DNA of 64,000 bases from RPQJ01 sp044226195 (GCA_044226195.1 JBGAHO010000011.1:27784-91783), one strand, 5' to 3'. Positions 25,793-33,918 are shown, counted from the first letter of the stretch. The notes: a model not told the origin generated them from the letters alone. Numbers and translations are program-made.

Positions 25793-25829
25793 AAAAGCCG
25801 CCGGGCTGGATGTATTCCAACCCGGCGGC
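25793..25829 (-). terminator. Terminator upstream of the secreted-protein gene
   Basis: GCCGCCGGGCTGG / CCAACCCGGCGGC hairpin (one G-U pair, short loop) followed on the minus strand by TTTTCGTTTT. It separates the glycan gene block from the terminase block. Confidence 0.75.
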
Positions 25830-25862
25830 CAATACCGGAAACGTTGCGGACGACCCGCGGCC

Positions 25863-25887
25863 GATATGCACCGTTGAGGTGCATATC
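25863..25887. promoter_or_regulatory. Perfect 10-bp palindrome, candidate operator
   Basis: GATATGCACC-GTTGA-GGTGCATATC lies in the 140-bp gap between the DUF6527-like gene and the terminator upstream of the secreted-protein gene. The gap is AT-rich for this genome. A leftward promoter here would serve the terminase block, but I see no clear -35/-10 pair. Confidence 0.5.
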
Positions 25888-25914
25888 TTTATCGTATGAG
25901 ACGATGCAAACCAG

Positions 25915-26205
25915 TCAGACAGACTCGAGTTTTCCGGCCCGCATGTATCCGTGCCAGCCGGTCGAGAGCGAATGAATCGACGGCGTGATCGTCGGCGCCT
26001 CGCGGTTGCCGTCCCACTCCCAGATCGGGCCGGTGCCGTCGCGCCGGGCATGGTCGCTGTCAGAGCGTAGCGGCAGGCCGGCCAGATGTCGGCCGGGCAG
26101 GACGATGAAGATCGTCAGACCGCGCGCGTCGAACGCCCAGTCGCCGTCCTCGCAGTTTTCGACGTCGAAGATGTCGTCGGTGGGTTCGATCAGTTTGGGC
26201 ATCAT
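25915..26205 (-). CDS. Small DUF6527-like phage protein
   Basis: 96 residues starting MMPKLIEPTDD, ATGA overlap with the upstream membrane gene. The C-terminal half, IWEWDGNREAPTITPSIHSL then WHGYMRAGKLESV, matches small phage proteins of the DUF6527 type (W-W-G, P-T-x-x-PSI, H-x-x-x-x-x-G). Function of that family is unknown. Confidence 0.6.
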   Translation of the reverse strand: MMPKLIEPTDDIFDVENCEDGDWAFDARGLTIFIVLPGRHLAGLPLRSDSDHARRDGTGPIWEWDGNREAPTITPSIHSLSTGWHGYMRAGKLESV

Positions 26206-26405
26206 CCCCTCAGAGAAACGGAGAACGCGAGCAGCACGCCGATAACCAGCACCGAGACGACCAAGAAGATCACCAGGGCCAGCGGTCCGCCGAAACGCAG
26301 CTCGAGCCATCCGATCGGATTGACGAATGAGCGCGTCAGCGACGTCGCCAGCCAAACGATGAAGAGCGCCACGATGGCCGCCGAGAGCCAGGCCAGGATA
26401 TCCAT
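26202..26405 (-). CDS. Small two-helix membrane protein
   Basis: 67 residues with two transmembrane segments (LSAAIVALFIVWLATSL and LALVIFLVVSVLVIGVLLAF) and few charges between them. Such small proteins downstream of a glycosidase are candidates for holins, but there is no family match. Coupled to both neighbours. Confidence 0.6.
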   Translation of the reverse strand: MDILAWLSAAIVALFIVWLATSLTRSFVNPIGWLELRFGGPLALVIFLVVSVLVIGVLLAFSVSLRG

Positions 26406-26412
26406 GCGGCAC

Positions 26413-27600
26413 CTACTGGGGTTGCAGCGGGATCTCGCGGATCCACCAGTCGGCCTGTGAGCCCTTGAAATCGGTGATGCGCCAGTAGCCGTCGACGACG
26501 GCGAACACGTCGACCCAGTGCGTGCGCCCGGTCAGGCGATTGACGATGTCGCCGGCCGGAGCGTGGCGGATCTCGAGCGTGCGGGCGTTGGCATAGAAGC
26601 CAAAGAGCGCCGTCGGTTGGCGCGGCGTGATCTTGGGCGGTGCGGCAGCAGTCATCGGAGTCTCCTCGAACCAGGCGGTCGTGCGCGCGGCCTCGATCAC
26701 GGCCTGGGTGTAGCCGGTGCCGTCGACGCCGTGCTTGTCCCACGGCGGGGTCGCATCTCCGGACGTGAACACATACACCGGCCACTCGAGCATCGCGGCG
26801 TAGCGCACCATCCCGCGGCCGTATTCCTCGCCGCTGATCGGCGTCTCGCGGAAGCGCGCCGAGCCCTTGACGTTGGCGTGCCACTCAAAGCCGGCCTCGG
26901 TGATCGCAAAGGCCGCGCGCCCCCAGCCCCACTCCAGGAACGAGCGCGTCAGCGCCACTGAGCGAAACGCGAACGGGTCGCTGCGCAGTAGCACGTCGTC
27001 GACGACCCAGACGCCATTCCGCTGGACGATCGGCGGCGTGTAGGTGTAGTCGTGCAGGCCGATCCGGCTGCCGAAGCGCTGGCAGGCCTCGACCAACCGG
27101 CGCGCCATGCGCCACTGCGGAGAGGCCCTGTCGGGCGAGCCGGCGCCGAAGTTGCCGAGCACGGCCTCGACCCGGTGCGGGGCGCCGTTCAGCGTGAGGC
27201 CATAGAGGTACTCGGCGGCGTAGAACAGGAACTCGCACAGCCAGGCCATCTGCGCGTCGGTGTAGGTCCTGGGTTCGTTGAGGACCTCGACCCGCGTCAG
27301 GCGGTTGGCCACGATGTGCGGCAGCAGATACTGGTTGACGTAGCCGATGGCCGATTTCTTGGGATCGGCTCCGGTCGCCACGGCCGCGTCGACCGGGTAG
27401 TTATCCGACCCGGCGACGACGCGCGCGATCGGGAAGCTCGAGACCTCGACGGCCTCAGCCCAGCCCTTGAACTCGTCGACCAGCTTGATCGGCGCGCCAA
27501 GGCCCCGGCTGCGCTTGCGCGCGCTCGCGCGGGTGTCGCGCACCTCGCGGGCCAGGCGCCAGCCCTCGATGGAGTTGTAACGGATGTGTGCCCCGATCAT
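26413..27600 (-). CDS. Clan GH-A glycosidase with C-terminal SH3-like domain
   Basis: 395 residues from MIGAHIRYN (ATGA overlap upstream). A TIM-barrel glycosidase pattern: the fourth-strand VEVLNEP places the acid/base Glu at 109 and the seventh-strand AFAITEAGFEW places the nucleophile Glu at 235, the spacing normal for clan GH-A. Residues from about 325 form a small beta domain resembling SH3b (LEIRHAPAGDIVNRL...WVDVFAVVDGYWRI), which often binds cell wall. It may degrade host polysaccharide or act in lysis. GH family not determinable by eye. Confidence 0.72.
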   Translation of the reverse strand: MIGAHIRYNSIEGWRLAREVRDTRASARKRSRGLGAPIKLVDEFKGWAEAVEVSSFPIARVVAGSDNYPVDAAVATGADPKKSAIGYVNQYLLPHIVANRLTRVEVLNEPRTYTDAQMAWLCEFLFYAAEYLYGLTLNGAPHRVEAVLGNFGAGSPDRASPQWRMARRLVEACQRFGSRIGLHDYTYTPPIVQRNGVWVVDDVLLRSDPFAFRSVALTRSFLEWGWGRAAFAITEAGFEWHANVKGSARFRETPISGEEYGRGMVRYAAMLEWPVYVFTSGDATPPWDKHGVDGTGYTQAVIEAARTTAWFEETPMTAAAPPKITPRQPTALFGFYANARTLEIRHAPAGDIVNRLTGRTHWVDVFAVVDGYWRITDFKGSQADWWIREIPLQPQ

Positions 27601-28532
27601 GAGCGCCTCCCGAGGGCCGGGCCGAGTTTCGCCGGCGGCCGGCTGTAGAACTTCTTGCGCGCCCCGCACTTGCATCTCAACACGAGATCGCCGTTGACGA
27701 CGCCGCCGATGCGCCGCGAGCACGACGGGCACTGCCATTCGCTGCCCTCGCCCCAGACCGCGTGCGTCATCGTCTTGAGCGGAACGTCGGCATTGAGTCG
27801 CGCCACCTCCGGATGGCGCTCGAGCCATTGCAACGCTTCGAGGGTATCGGGCTCGGTACCCAGCTTGCGCCAGACGGCGCGGAACATGGCGAGATCGTCG
27901 GGGGTGTCGAGTTCGGTGCGCAGACGGGTGACATACTCGGCGCGCGGCATTGTCAGGTGCGCGGCCTTGAACTTTCCGAGGTTCTCCCAGTACCAGGCGC
28001 CGGGGTGCTCGAGCTGCGAGCCAGAGGAGTGCTCGACGATCCGGTCCCAGCCGGAGCGCGACCAGACGTCGGTCGTCGCCGCATAGGTCAGCTCGGCCTC
28101 GCGCCCGCCATAGTGGACGCCCTCGGCTTCGAGGTCACGGAGCACGTCGAGCCGCCAGTCGGCCAGGTCGACGTCGACGAGCGGGTTGTCGGCCAGCGCC
28201 CGCGCGACGTAGCGGGCATCCGGTGCGCAGGCCTTGAGCGCGCCATCCATCCGGGCGAGCACGTTGTCGCGCGAGCCGCGGTAGAGTCGCACGTCGCCCT
28301 GCTCGATATCGAAATCAAACGTGCCCTCGATCGTCTCCGCGATGGCGTCGTCTTCAGGCTGATCGGAGGTTGCGACGATCACCACCGGGGCGCGCTCGCT
28401 CCACAGCCAGCGCTCGACCAACCCGACGATGTTGGGCACGCTTTCCCCAAAATCGAGCGTCACCAGCGCCTTACCGGGCAGGCGCTCCGAGGACATGCGT
28501 GCCGAGAGCACGACCGCGTAGTCTCGCGCCAT
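27597..28532 (-). CDS. CMP-sugar (acylneuraminate-type) cytidylyltransferase with zinc ribbon
   Basis: 311 residues. Residues 1-235 have the SpsF/NeuA-like nucleotidyltransferase pattern: LSARMSSERLPGKALVTL (CTP-binding loop), VVIVATSDQPEDDAIAE, DVRLYRGSRDNVLARM and ALADNPLVD (metal Asp region). The last 50 residues carry a zinc ribbon, CPSCSRRIGG...CKCG. Enzymes of this group join CTP to a nonulosonic or 3-deoxy sugar acid. It is far from the main sugar operon but would supply the step that operon lacks. Fusion to a zinc ribbon is uncommon. Confidence 0.8.
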   Translation of the reverse strand: MARDYAVVLSARMSSERLPGKALVTLDFGESVPNIVGLVERWLWSERAPVVIVATSDQPEDDAIAETIEGTFDFDIEQGDVRLYRGSRDNVLARMDGALKACAPDARYVARALADNPLVDVDLADWRLDVLRDLEAEGVHYGGREAELTYAATTDVWSRSGWDRIVEHSSGSQLEHPGAWYWENLGKFKAAHLTMPRAEYVTRLRTELDTPDDLAMFRAVWRKLGTEPDTLEALQWLERHPEVARLNADVPLKTMTHAVWGEGSEWQCPSCSRRIGGVVNGDLVLRCKCGARKKFYSRPPAKLGPALGRRS

Positions 28533-29002
28533 CAGACACCTCCCACGATCGTCGGCGGCTCGACCGGGCTCGCCGACGGCAGCGCGTGGATCTTGCGTTC
28601 GGCCTCGATCACGGCGTCCGAGGCAACGCGCGCGATATGGATCAGCCGAACGCTGTCGGTCTCGACAAGCTGCCAGGCCTCGTCGAAGTCAGCCGCGGCC
28701 GCGTCGAACATGGCCGCGAGTTTCTCGAGCTCGACGACGTCCGGCATCTCGCCGAGGATCTCGCGCAGTTTGCCGCTGATCGTCAGGCGATGCTGGATCA
28801 GCCGCGTCAGAGTCTGCTGGGCGTAGCTGCGATGCGTGGCGAGCCGCTCGATCGTCTCGACGCCGTCGATCCGCAGCACCATCGCAGCGGCCTCGATCGA
28901 GACCTGGGGACTAGCCACTTTTCGCCTTGCGCCCGCGAGCATGCCGGCGAGCACCGCCGTCATCGCCACTGTCAGCCCCATCAGCATTCGGCGCGTCGAC
29001 AT
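28532..29002 (-). CDS. Helical protein, possibly membrane-anchored
   Basis: 156 residues from an ATG with a strong GAGGAGG site, overlapping the upstream gene by 92 bases. That start adds a transmembrane-like segment (LMGLTVAMTAVLAGMLAGA). A GTG at 28918 would give a soluble 128-residue form with little overlap. The rest is helical (TIERLATHRSYAQQTLTRLIQHRL and LEKLAAMFDAAAADFDEAWQLVE) and ends Pro-rich. No family recognised. A membrane-anchored coiled coil would fit a spanin-like role, but this is weak. Confidence 0.5.
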   Translation of the reverse strand: MSTRRMLMGLTVAMTAVLAGMLAGARRKVASPQVSIEAAAMVLRIDGVETIERLATHRSYAQQTLTRLIQHRLTISGKLREILGEMPDVVELEKLAAMFDAAAADFDEAWQLVETDSVRLIHIARVASDAVIEAERKIHALPSASPVEPPTIVGGV

Positions 29003-29276
29003 GCGCTGCCTCCTCGGGTTGGCGCTGTGCGCGCGCCAGGACGTCCATCAGGGCCACGTTCAGGTCGAGCAGGTAGCCGATGTCCTCGGGCGCCCAGCCG
29101 ATGAACGAGCGCTGGAAGCGGTTGGGCTGCGGCGGGATGCGCACCACCTCCTCGCCGGCGGTGTTGTGGAACGCCCACGGCATCGACCCCTGTTTGTTGA
29201 GACGCTCGCGGATCACCTTGATCCGCACATCGGCCTCCTCGAGCTTCGTGATCTCGTCCTCAGTCAACGTCAACAT
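28911..29276 (-). CDS. Hypothetical helical protein
   Basis: 121 residues from MLTLTEDEITKLEEADVRIKVIRERLNK-, a helical N-terminus. The middle has an aromatic MPWAFHNTAGEEVVRIP strand and the C-terminal 35 residues are disordered (Asp/Ala/Gly/Arg). Coupled to the ATP-grasp gene by a 17-base overlap. Not recognised. Confidence 0.55.
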   Translation of the reverse strand: MLTLTEDEITKLEEADVRIKVIRERLNKQGSMPWAFHNTAGEEVVRIPPQPNRFQRSFIGWAPEDIGYLLDLNVALMDVLARAQRQPEEAAHVDAPNADGADSGDDGGARRHARGRKAKSG

Positions 29277-30459
29277 CCGACTCTCCCTCGAGCTCAACGC
29301 TCGCATAGCACTCAGCCGCCAGGATCTCGGCGGCCGGTTCACTCGGCGCAATCGCCCAGCCCCACACCTCGGACCGCGAGACCCCCTCGCGGATGCGCTC
29401 GCCAGGCCGCACAAGCCGCACAATGCCCGCCGGCAGCCGCCTCGGCCTGTCTTCGAACTTTTCGATCAGCCGCCCGGCGTCGCCGTCCACCGCCACCACG
29501 TAGCGCAGGCTGGCAGCCATGGTCGCCTGGATTATTACGGGGGTTGCCGTCGCGGCCGGTTTTCCACAGACCGCCGCGAGCGCCGTGCGCAGGCTCGCCT
29601 CGCCGACCAGCGCGGGCACACCGGCCTCGCCGATTCCGGGATGCGCATCGACGACGGTGTAGCTTCCGGCAGAGCCGTCGCCGCTTGCAGCGACCACGTC
29701 CACCACGATCGGGCCGAGCGTCCAGCGGCAGGCGCGCGCCACCGACTCGACGACGGCGATCAGGCCGTCGGGCGGATCGACGACGTCCCAGCCGCAGGTC
29801 ACCTGATCGGGGGCCGATCCGAGAAACGACCGGCGTAACACGGCGAGGGTCGTGACGCGCCCACCGACCAGCGCGCCGACGGCCGAAAGGTGCGCGCCGG
29901 GCAGCCAGCGCTGGGCGTAGACCGGGGCGCCGGCCGCGTAGGCGCTGGCCGCGCCGAAGGCCTGGGCGGCGCGCATGCGGCGCGTCGGCAGGATCACGGG
30001 CGATGAGCGCGGCCGGTCGATCTTGAGCGCCCACTCCCACGGGTGTCCGCCGGCGTCGAGGCGCGCAAGGTCGTCGGGCGAGGCAACCGTCCGCCAGCTC
30101 GGGACGCGCACGCCCGACTCGGCGAGCCGCGCCAGGGTCGCGAGCCGCGAGCCCGCCAGCTGCACGCCGGACAGGCTGCGCAGGCGCGGCAGACCGAGCG
30201 CCTCGGCCACCTGCCAGGCCGACACGATCGCCGCGCGCTCTCCGGCCATCACGCCCAGAAACGCACTGCGCCGCGGCGTCGCCGCCTGCAGCGACTCGAT
30301 GATCGCCACGGGGTTGGGGTATCCGGCAATGCGGCGGATGCTCGAGTCGCCGCGCCGGCCACCGCTCGCCCAGATCACGCGCAGGTCAAGACCCTCGGCC
30401 GCCTGCGCGATGCGCGCGACGTCCTCGCCCTGCCCTCCGACGACGACCAACCAGTCCAC
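29260..30459 (-). CDS. ATP-grasp family protein
   Basis: 399 residues from a GTG start (DWLVVVGGQGED). An N-terminal Rossmann-like part precedes the ATP-grasp core: a WEWALKIDRPRSSPVI strand with the nucleotide-binding Lys, YAQRWLPGAHLSAVGALVGG, and the metal-ligand region TLGPIVVDVV...YTVVDAHPGIG. ATP-grasp enzymes join a carboxylate to an amine or thiol via an acyl phosphate. It is the first gene of the late operon and may belong functionally with the sugar genes. Substrate unknown. Confidence 0.7.
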   Translation of the reverse strand: MDWLVVVGGQGEDVARIAQAAEGLDLRVIWASGGRRGDSSIRRIAGYPNPVAIIESLQAATPRRSAFLGVMAGERAAIVSAWQVAEALGLPRLRSLSGVQLAGSRLATLARLAESGVRVPSWRTVASPDDLARLDAGGHPWEWALKIDRPRSSPVILPTRRMRAAQAFGAASAYAAGAPVYAQRWLPGAHLSAVGALVGGRVTTLAVLRRSFLGSAPDQVTCGWDVVDPPDGLIAVVESVARACRWTLGPIVVDVVAASGDGSAGSYTVVDAHPGIGEAGVPALVGEASLRTALAAVCGKPAATATPVIIQATMAASLRYVVAVDGDAGRLIEKFEDRPRRLPAGIVRLVRPGERIREGVSRSEVWGWAIAPSEPAAEILAAECYASVELEGESDVDVD

Positions 30460-30680
30460 CGGATGACTCTTACAGGGGCGCCCCGGAAACCGGCGTGGCC
30501 GCTGCGGCGCTGTCAGGCGCGCACAATCTGACGTCTGGCAGACGGCCCGGATGCAGCCTATTCGGCTGTTGTTTACGCGGATTTGCGGCAGGCGTCAGGT
30601 TTTGGGTATTGACATTGTGCGCACAAACTCATATACTGATTGTGTCGTTCGGACATACACAAACACCACTGAGGACACCG
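30460..30680. other. Divergent intergenic region
   Basis: 221 bp between the leftward late operon and the rightward ORFan block. The right part holds a consensus rightward promoter. I found no convincing leftward promoter or ORF in the left part. Confidence 0.6.
30609..30637 (+). promoter_or_regulatory. Sigma-70 promoter with palindromic spacer
   Basis: TTGACA (30609-30614), 17-bp spacer, TATACT (30632-30637). The spacer starts with the perfect palindrome TTGTGCGCACAA and continues AACTCA, a motif shared with promoters near 51.6 kb. A binding protein there would block or activate the promoter. Drives the block starting at 30681. Confidence 0.8.
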
Positions 30681-30941
30681 ATGGCCACCTACGAGTACCC
30701 CCGCCCCAACATGACCCACAGCCAGAAGGTTGAGTACGCCCGCGCGGAAGCCCAAAAGGCCAGCGCGAACCAGGACGCCGCGAAGGCTGCCGGCGATCAG
30801 GCCAGCGCCGAGGAGGCGTTCGAGGCCTGGGCGTACTGGACGGTCGAGGCCGACACCTACCAGGCCGCGCTCGACAGCGACGCCTCTGCGATCGTCGACG
30901 AGACCGACACCTACATCGACGACATCGACCCCTGGTTCTAA
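30681..30941 (+). CDS. Small acidic hypothetical protein
   Basis: 86 residues, first gene behind the promoter. Helical and rich in Ala, Glu and Asp (KVEYARAEAQKASANQDAAKAAGDQ; the tail ends in several Asp and WF). A very acidic small early protein could be a DNA mimic or an inhibitor of a host factor, but nothing proves this. A strong hairpin follows its stop. Confidence 0.65.
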   Translation: MATYEYPRPNMTHSQKVEYARAEAQKASANQDAAKAAGDQASAEEAFEAWAYWTVEADTYQAALDSDASAIVDETDTYIDDIDPWF

Positions 30942-30951
30942 ACCACACAAG

Positions 30952-30987
30952 GCCTGCCGGGCGACTCACCACAGTCGCCCGGCAGGC
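30952..30987 (+). other. Perfect 15-bp intergenic hairpin
   Basis: GCCTGCCGGGCGACT / AGTCGCCCGGCAGGC with a 6-nt loop, right before the AGGAG of the next gene. No T-run follows, so it is more likely an mRNA stabiliser, processing site or attenuator than a simple terminator. Confidence 0.7.
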
Positions 30988-31000
30988 AGGAGCAACACCC

Positions 31001-31483
31001 ATGGCCACCACCACCTACCAGACCGTCGTCATCGTCGGGCGCACCGAACAGACGGACGCCGCCCACGACGCCACCTGCAACCGCTGCGGCATCAAGACCA
31101 AGCGCGCCATCGTGCTGGATGTCGCGGTCGCCGCAAATGAACCCCACCGGGCGAGCCTGTGCCCGACCTGCGCCGGCCTGTCAGTCGCCGGCAGCGCGGA
31201 CCTCTACACCGCCGAGCGCATCTGGCGCCGCGCGCACGCGATCGAGACCAAGCGCCGCACCGAAGAGTCCTACTACGCCAGCCGCGCCGCGCACTGGCAG
31301 GCACTGGCCGACACCGAACTGCGGCTGCTGCGCGAGGCCGTGCGCGAGCAGGTCTCCTGGTCGCTGGCCGATCGCGAGGAGCCCGAGCTGCGCGAGGCCG
31401 TGCGCACGATGGCGCGCGAGTTAGCCGAGCGCGCCGAGGTCTACGCGCTCCGCCCCACCGCCCGCGACATCATGACCGCCTGA
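31001..31483 (+). CDS. Zinc-finger-like hypothetical protein
   Basis: 160 residues. Cys pairs CNRCG and CPTC (about residues 26-56) form a probable zinc-binding unit. A long helical, Arg/Glu-rich region follows (RIWRRAHAIETKRRTEESYY, LRLLREAVREQV). AGGAG ribosome site. May bind nucleic acid; unrecognised. Confidence 0.65.
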   Translation: MATTTYQTVVIVGRTEQTDAAHDATCNRCGIKTKRAIVLDVAVAANEPHRASLCPTCAGLSVAGSADLYTAERIWRRAHAIETKRRTEESYYASRAAHWQALADTELRLLREAVREQVSWSLADREEPELREAVRTMARELAERAEVYALRPTARDIMTA

Positions 31484-31495
31484 CGTCCAAACGAC

Positions 31496-31530
31496 GCCGG
31501 CCGGTCGGGGTGGCTACCCGACCGGCCGGC
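31496..31530 (+). other. Perfect 14-bp intergenic hairpin
   Basis: GCCGGCCGGTCGGG / CCCGACCGGCCGGC with a 7-nt loop, 13 bases after a stop codon. No U-tract. It is the second of three strong stem-loops in this block. Confidence 0.7.
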
Positions 31531-31536
31531 TGACCG

Positions 31537-31555
31537 CCACTGAGTACAGCAGTGG
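31537..31555. repeat. Variant of the dispersed palindrome
   Basis: CCACTG-AGTACAG-CAGTGG shares the CTGAGTACAG core of the 16-bp palindrome but has A/T changes that are compensated in both arms. It lies in the 5' leader of the next gene. Confidence 0.65.
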
Positions 31556-31597
31556 GGGCTGGGTCGATCATAACCCGGCCCCCGTCAAGAGGATCAT

Positions 31598-31831
31598 ATG
31601 TTCAACCCTCTCTCAGCACAGTCTCACACCTACAACGTGACCAAACCGACCAAGGGTCCGCGCGAGTTCAAGCTGTCGGCCGACATCACCTGCCGCGGCG
31701 GCAGGGTCTCGGGCATCAGGCTGTTCGTCGGCCCGCAACAGATCACGCAAGGCGACCTCTACGCGGACGAGCGCGCCTGGCTCAACGACCAGATCGCGGC
31801 GTTCGGCCGGCCGTCGGCGGCGGGACGGTAA
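31598..31831 (+). CDS. Small hypothetical protein
   Basis: 77 residues; beta-rich N-terminus (SHTYNVTKPTKGPREFKLSA), an ITCRGGRVSGIRLFVGP middle and a helical end. AGGA-type ribosome site. Not recognised. Confidence 0.55.
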   Translation: MFNPLSAQSHTYNVTKPTKGPREFKLSADITCRGGRVSGIRLFVGPQQITQGDLYADERAWLNDQIAAFGRPSAAGR

Positions 31832-31833
31832 GC

Positions 31834-32292
31834 ATGCAACCGCTGCCCCTCCCTACCGCCATTTTTCAGGAGATCGTGATCGGAGGCGCGCAAGAGTCGG
31901 GATTGTTGATCGTCGGCGATCTGCCGACGTCCGGCTCGAGCGTGACGGCGACGCTGCGCAACGTCGGGCGCGTGAGCGTCATCCTGGATCGGCGCGTCGA
32001 CGACGGCACTGACAGCGAGGGCCTGGCGTGGTCGACCTGGACCTGGGTGCCCGGCAGCCTGCGCCCGATCGACGAGGAGGTCAACGTGAAACAGCCCGAG
32101 GCGACCTGGAAAGTCATCCGCAATCAGGGCAACGGCACGCCGCTCCGGCGCACGCTCTATGCCGGCGATAACGAGGAGCGCGCACGCAAGATTTACGAGG
32201 TCTGGTCGGTCGGCATCCAGCGCGGATCGTTGCAGCTCATCAAGGCCGGTACCGTGATTTCGGAAACCCGCGCGCCGCGGAGGATCCTATGA
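31834..32292 (+). CDS. Hypothetical protein
   Basis: 152 residues from MQPLPLPTAIFQEI; a longer frame upstream overlaps the previous gene and is unlikely. Beta-rich (SSVTATLRNVGRVSVILDRRV, LAWSTWTWVPGSLRPID) with a helical ERARKIYEVWSVGI segment. Four-base overlap with the next gene. Not recognised. Confidence 0.6.
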   Translation: MQPLPLPTAIFQEIVIGGAQESGLLIVGDLPTSGSSVTATLRNVGRVSVILDRRVDDGTDSEGLAWSTWTWVPGSLRPIDEEVNVKQPEATWKVIRNQGNGTPLRRTLYAGDNEERARKIYEVWSVGIQRGSLQLIKAGTVISETRAPRRIL

Positions 32293-32939
32293 ACATCATC
32301 CCGCTCGAGGATCGCGACGACATCCTGCAGCGCCGCGGCGACGACGACGCGGCCCGCTGGTTCGACGGCCTCAAGCTGCACATCCTTTGCGGCCGGCTGG
32401 TCGGCTGCGACGACGGCACCGGGCGCTCCATCAGCCAGTGGCGGGTGTGCGCCGACTACGCCGCGCTCGCCGGCATCCCGCGCCACAGCGCCGAGGCCCG
32501 CCTGCGCCAGGTGCGGTTCTACCTGGTCGAACACGACGACCGGCCCGACCTGCAGTGGAAGAAATTCCCGACCGTGACCTGGGAGGGCTTTACGGTCGCG
32601 ATGAAGATGGGCAGCCGCGACGCGGCGCTCGCGCTGATCGACGAGGTCGTGACGAGCGAGGACGATCACGCCGGGACACCGATGCCCGTCGACCGGATCG
32701 AGGCGCTCGTCATCGCCCGCACCCGCAAGACGCCCGAGCAGTCCGACGCCGAGGCCCTGCGCCGGGCAGCCCGCGGCGCCGAGTCGGTGCGCCGGCTGAT
32801 GGTCAAGTACGGCGGCAAGGACTTCGGAGGCTGGGGCGTGGATCAATTCGTCCAGCGCGCCGAGGCCCTCGCCGAGCAAATCGAACGCGCCGAGGCCTCC
32901 GGCATTGAGGCCACTCATTCACCACAGGAGACGATCTGA
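32289..32939 (+). CDS. Hypothetical protein
   Basis: 216 residues. A helical N-terminal domain with WFDGLKLHILCGRLVG and SQWRVCADYAALAGIPRHSAEARLRQVRFYL looks like a DNA-binding wHTH fold, which is my best reading. The C-terminal 90 residues are helical and charged (ESVRRLMVKYGGKDFGGWGVD). Coupled to both neighbours. No family assigned. Confidence 0.6.
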   Translation: MNIIPLEDRDDILQRRGDDDAARWFDGLKLHILCGRLVGCDDGTGRSISQWRVCADYAALAGIPRHSAEARLRQVRFYLVEHDDRPDLQWKKFPTVTWEGFTVAMKMGSRDAALALIDEVVTSEDDHAGTPMPVDRIEALVIARTRKTPEQSDAEALRRAARGAESVRRLMVKYGGKDFGGWGVDQFVQRAEALAEQIERAEASGIEATHSPQETI

Positions 32940-33568
32940 TGACCACCACAACCGACACAACCATCGCCGGTCTGCTCGCCGAGCACGAGCGCAACACCGA
33001 AGAGTCGCGCCGTCTGGCTGCGATCGAGGAGGAAAACAAGAACATCAAGCTGCGTGACGTGGCCGCCGAAATGCTCAAGCTGGCTATCAAGGACGGTCCC
33101 CTGTCCGCCAGCGAAATCGGCGCGCTGATGGGTGCGTTCAAGGTTTACGAGTCGAATCGCGACTACGTCACGAGAACCGTGATCTTGAGCGCAGTCATTC
33201 CGGGCCTGTCGATCGAGCTGGAGCGCTATGCCAACTATCCGAAGTTGGTCTACGAGTTTCAGGAGGCCTGGCTTGGCAAGGCCGGAGATGGCGAGCGCGG
33301 GCGAGCGCTTGAGGTGATTGCCTACGCTGTTGGGATGGCTGCGGAACGCAAGGCGATCGAGGCGCGCCAGGCCGAGCGCGAAACTCCTCGTTTACCCGAA
33401 GAGACCGCGGCCATGGTGGAGGAGCCGAAGGCCATCAAGGAGTGGGCGGTATCGGAATTGCTTTCGGGTCTCGAGCGTGCGTTTGCCGCTATGGACGATC
33501 GCATTTCGGCGCTTGAGGCCTCCGCACGCGACCGAGAGAATGTCGAGATGTACGGAGGTTCGCTGTGA
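32939..33568 (+). CDS. Helical hypothetical protein
   Basis: 209 residues, helical through most of its length, with a coiled-coil start (LLAEHERNTEESRRLAAIEEENK). The middle has FKVYESNRDYVTRTVILSAVIPGLSIELERY; the C-terminus is again a coiled coil. TGATG overlap upstream, four-base overlap downstream. Not recognised. Confidence 0.6.
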   Translation: MTTTTDTTIAGLLAEHERNTEESRRLAAIEEENKNIKLRDVAAEMLKLAIKDGPLSASEIGALMGAFKVYESNRDYVTRTVILSAVIPGLSIELERYANYPKLVYEFQEAWLGKAGDGERGRALEVIAYAVGMAAERKAIEARQAERETPRLPEETAAMVEEPKAIKEWAVSELLSGLERAFAAMDDRISALEASARDRENVEMYGGSL

Positions 33569-33918
33569 CCGACGCCGAGAAAACCGCCGCTCCTCAGACT
33601 CGCACGCCTGAGGAGATCGATCGCCTGAAATCAGACTGGCTGCACGACCCGTTCTGGAACATCGAAACGACGCCTGGTTTTGAGGCGCACCACGCCGAGC
33701 TGCTCGCGTTCCGTATGCAGGACGAGGCGCTGCGATCGGCATCGTTCAAGCGCCGACTCGAAAAGCGCGCGGCGGAGCTCGGCATCCCCGGCCAGCTCGA
33801 ACTGGCCGAGATCATCGTGTCGCTCGAGACCCGCATCGCCGAGCTGACCGAGCGCGTCGATGGGCTCGACGCCACGGCCGCCGATCAGGACCGGATGCGC
33901 GTCGCGTCCTACCGCTGA
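33565..33918 (+). CDS. Coiled-coil hypothetical protein
   Basis: 117 residues. Polar start, a tryptophan-containing LKSDWLHDPFWNIETTPGFEAHHAEL, then a helical C-terminus (ELAEIIVSLETRIAELTERVDGLD) that could dimerise. Coupled to the previous gene. Not recognised. Confidence 0.55.
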   Translation: MTDAEKTAAPQTRTPEEIDRLKSDWLHDPFWNIETTPGFEAHHAELLAFRMQDEALRSASFKRRLEKRAAELGIPGQLELAEIIVSLETRIAELTERVDGLDATAADQDRMRVASYR

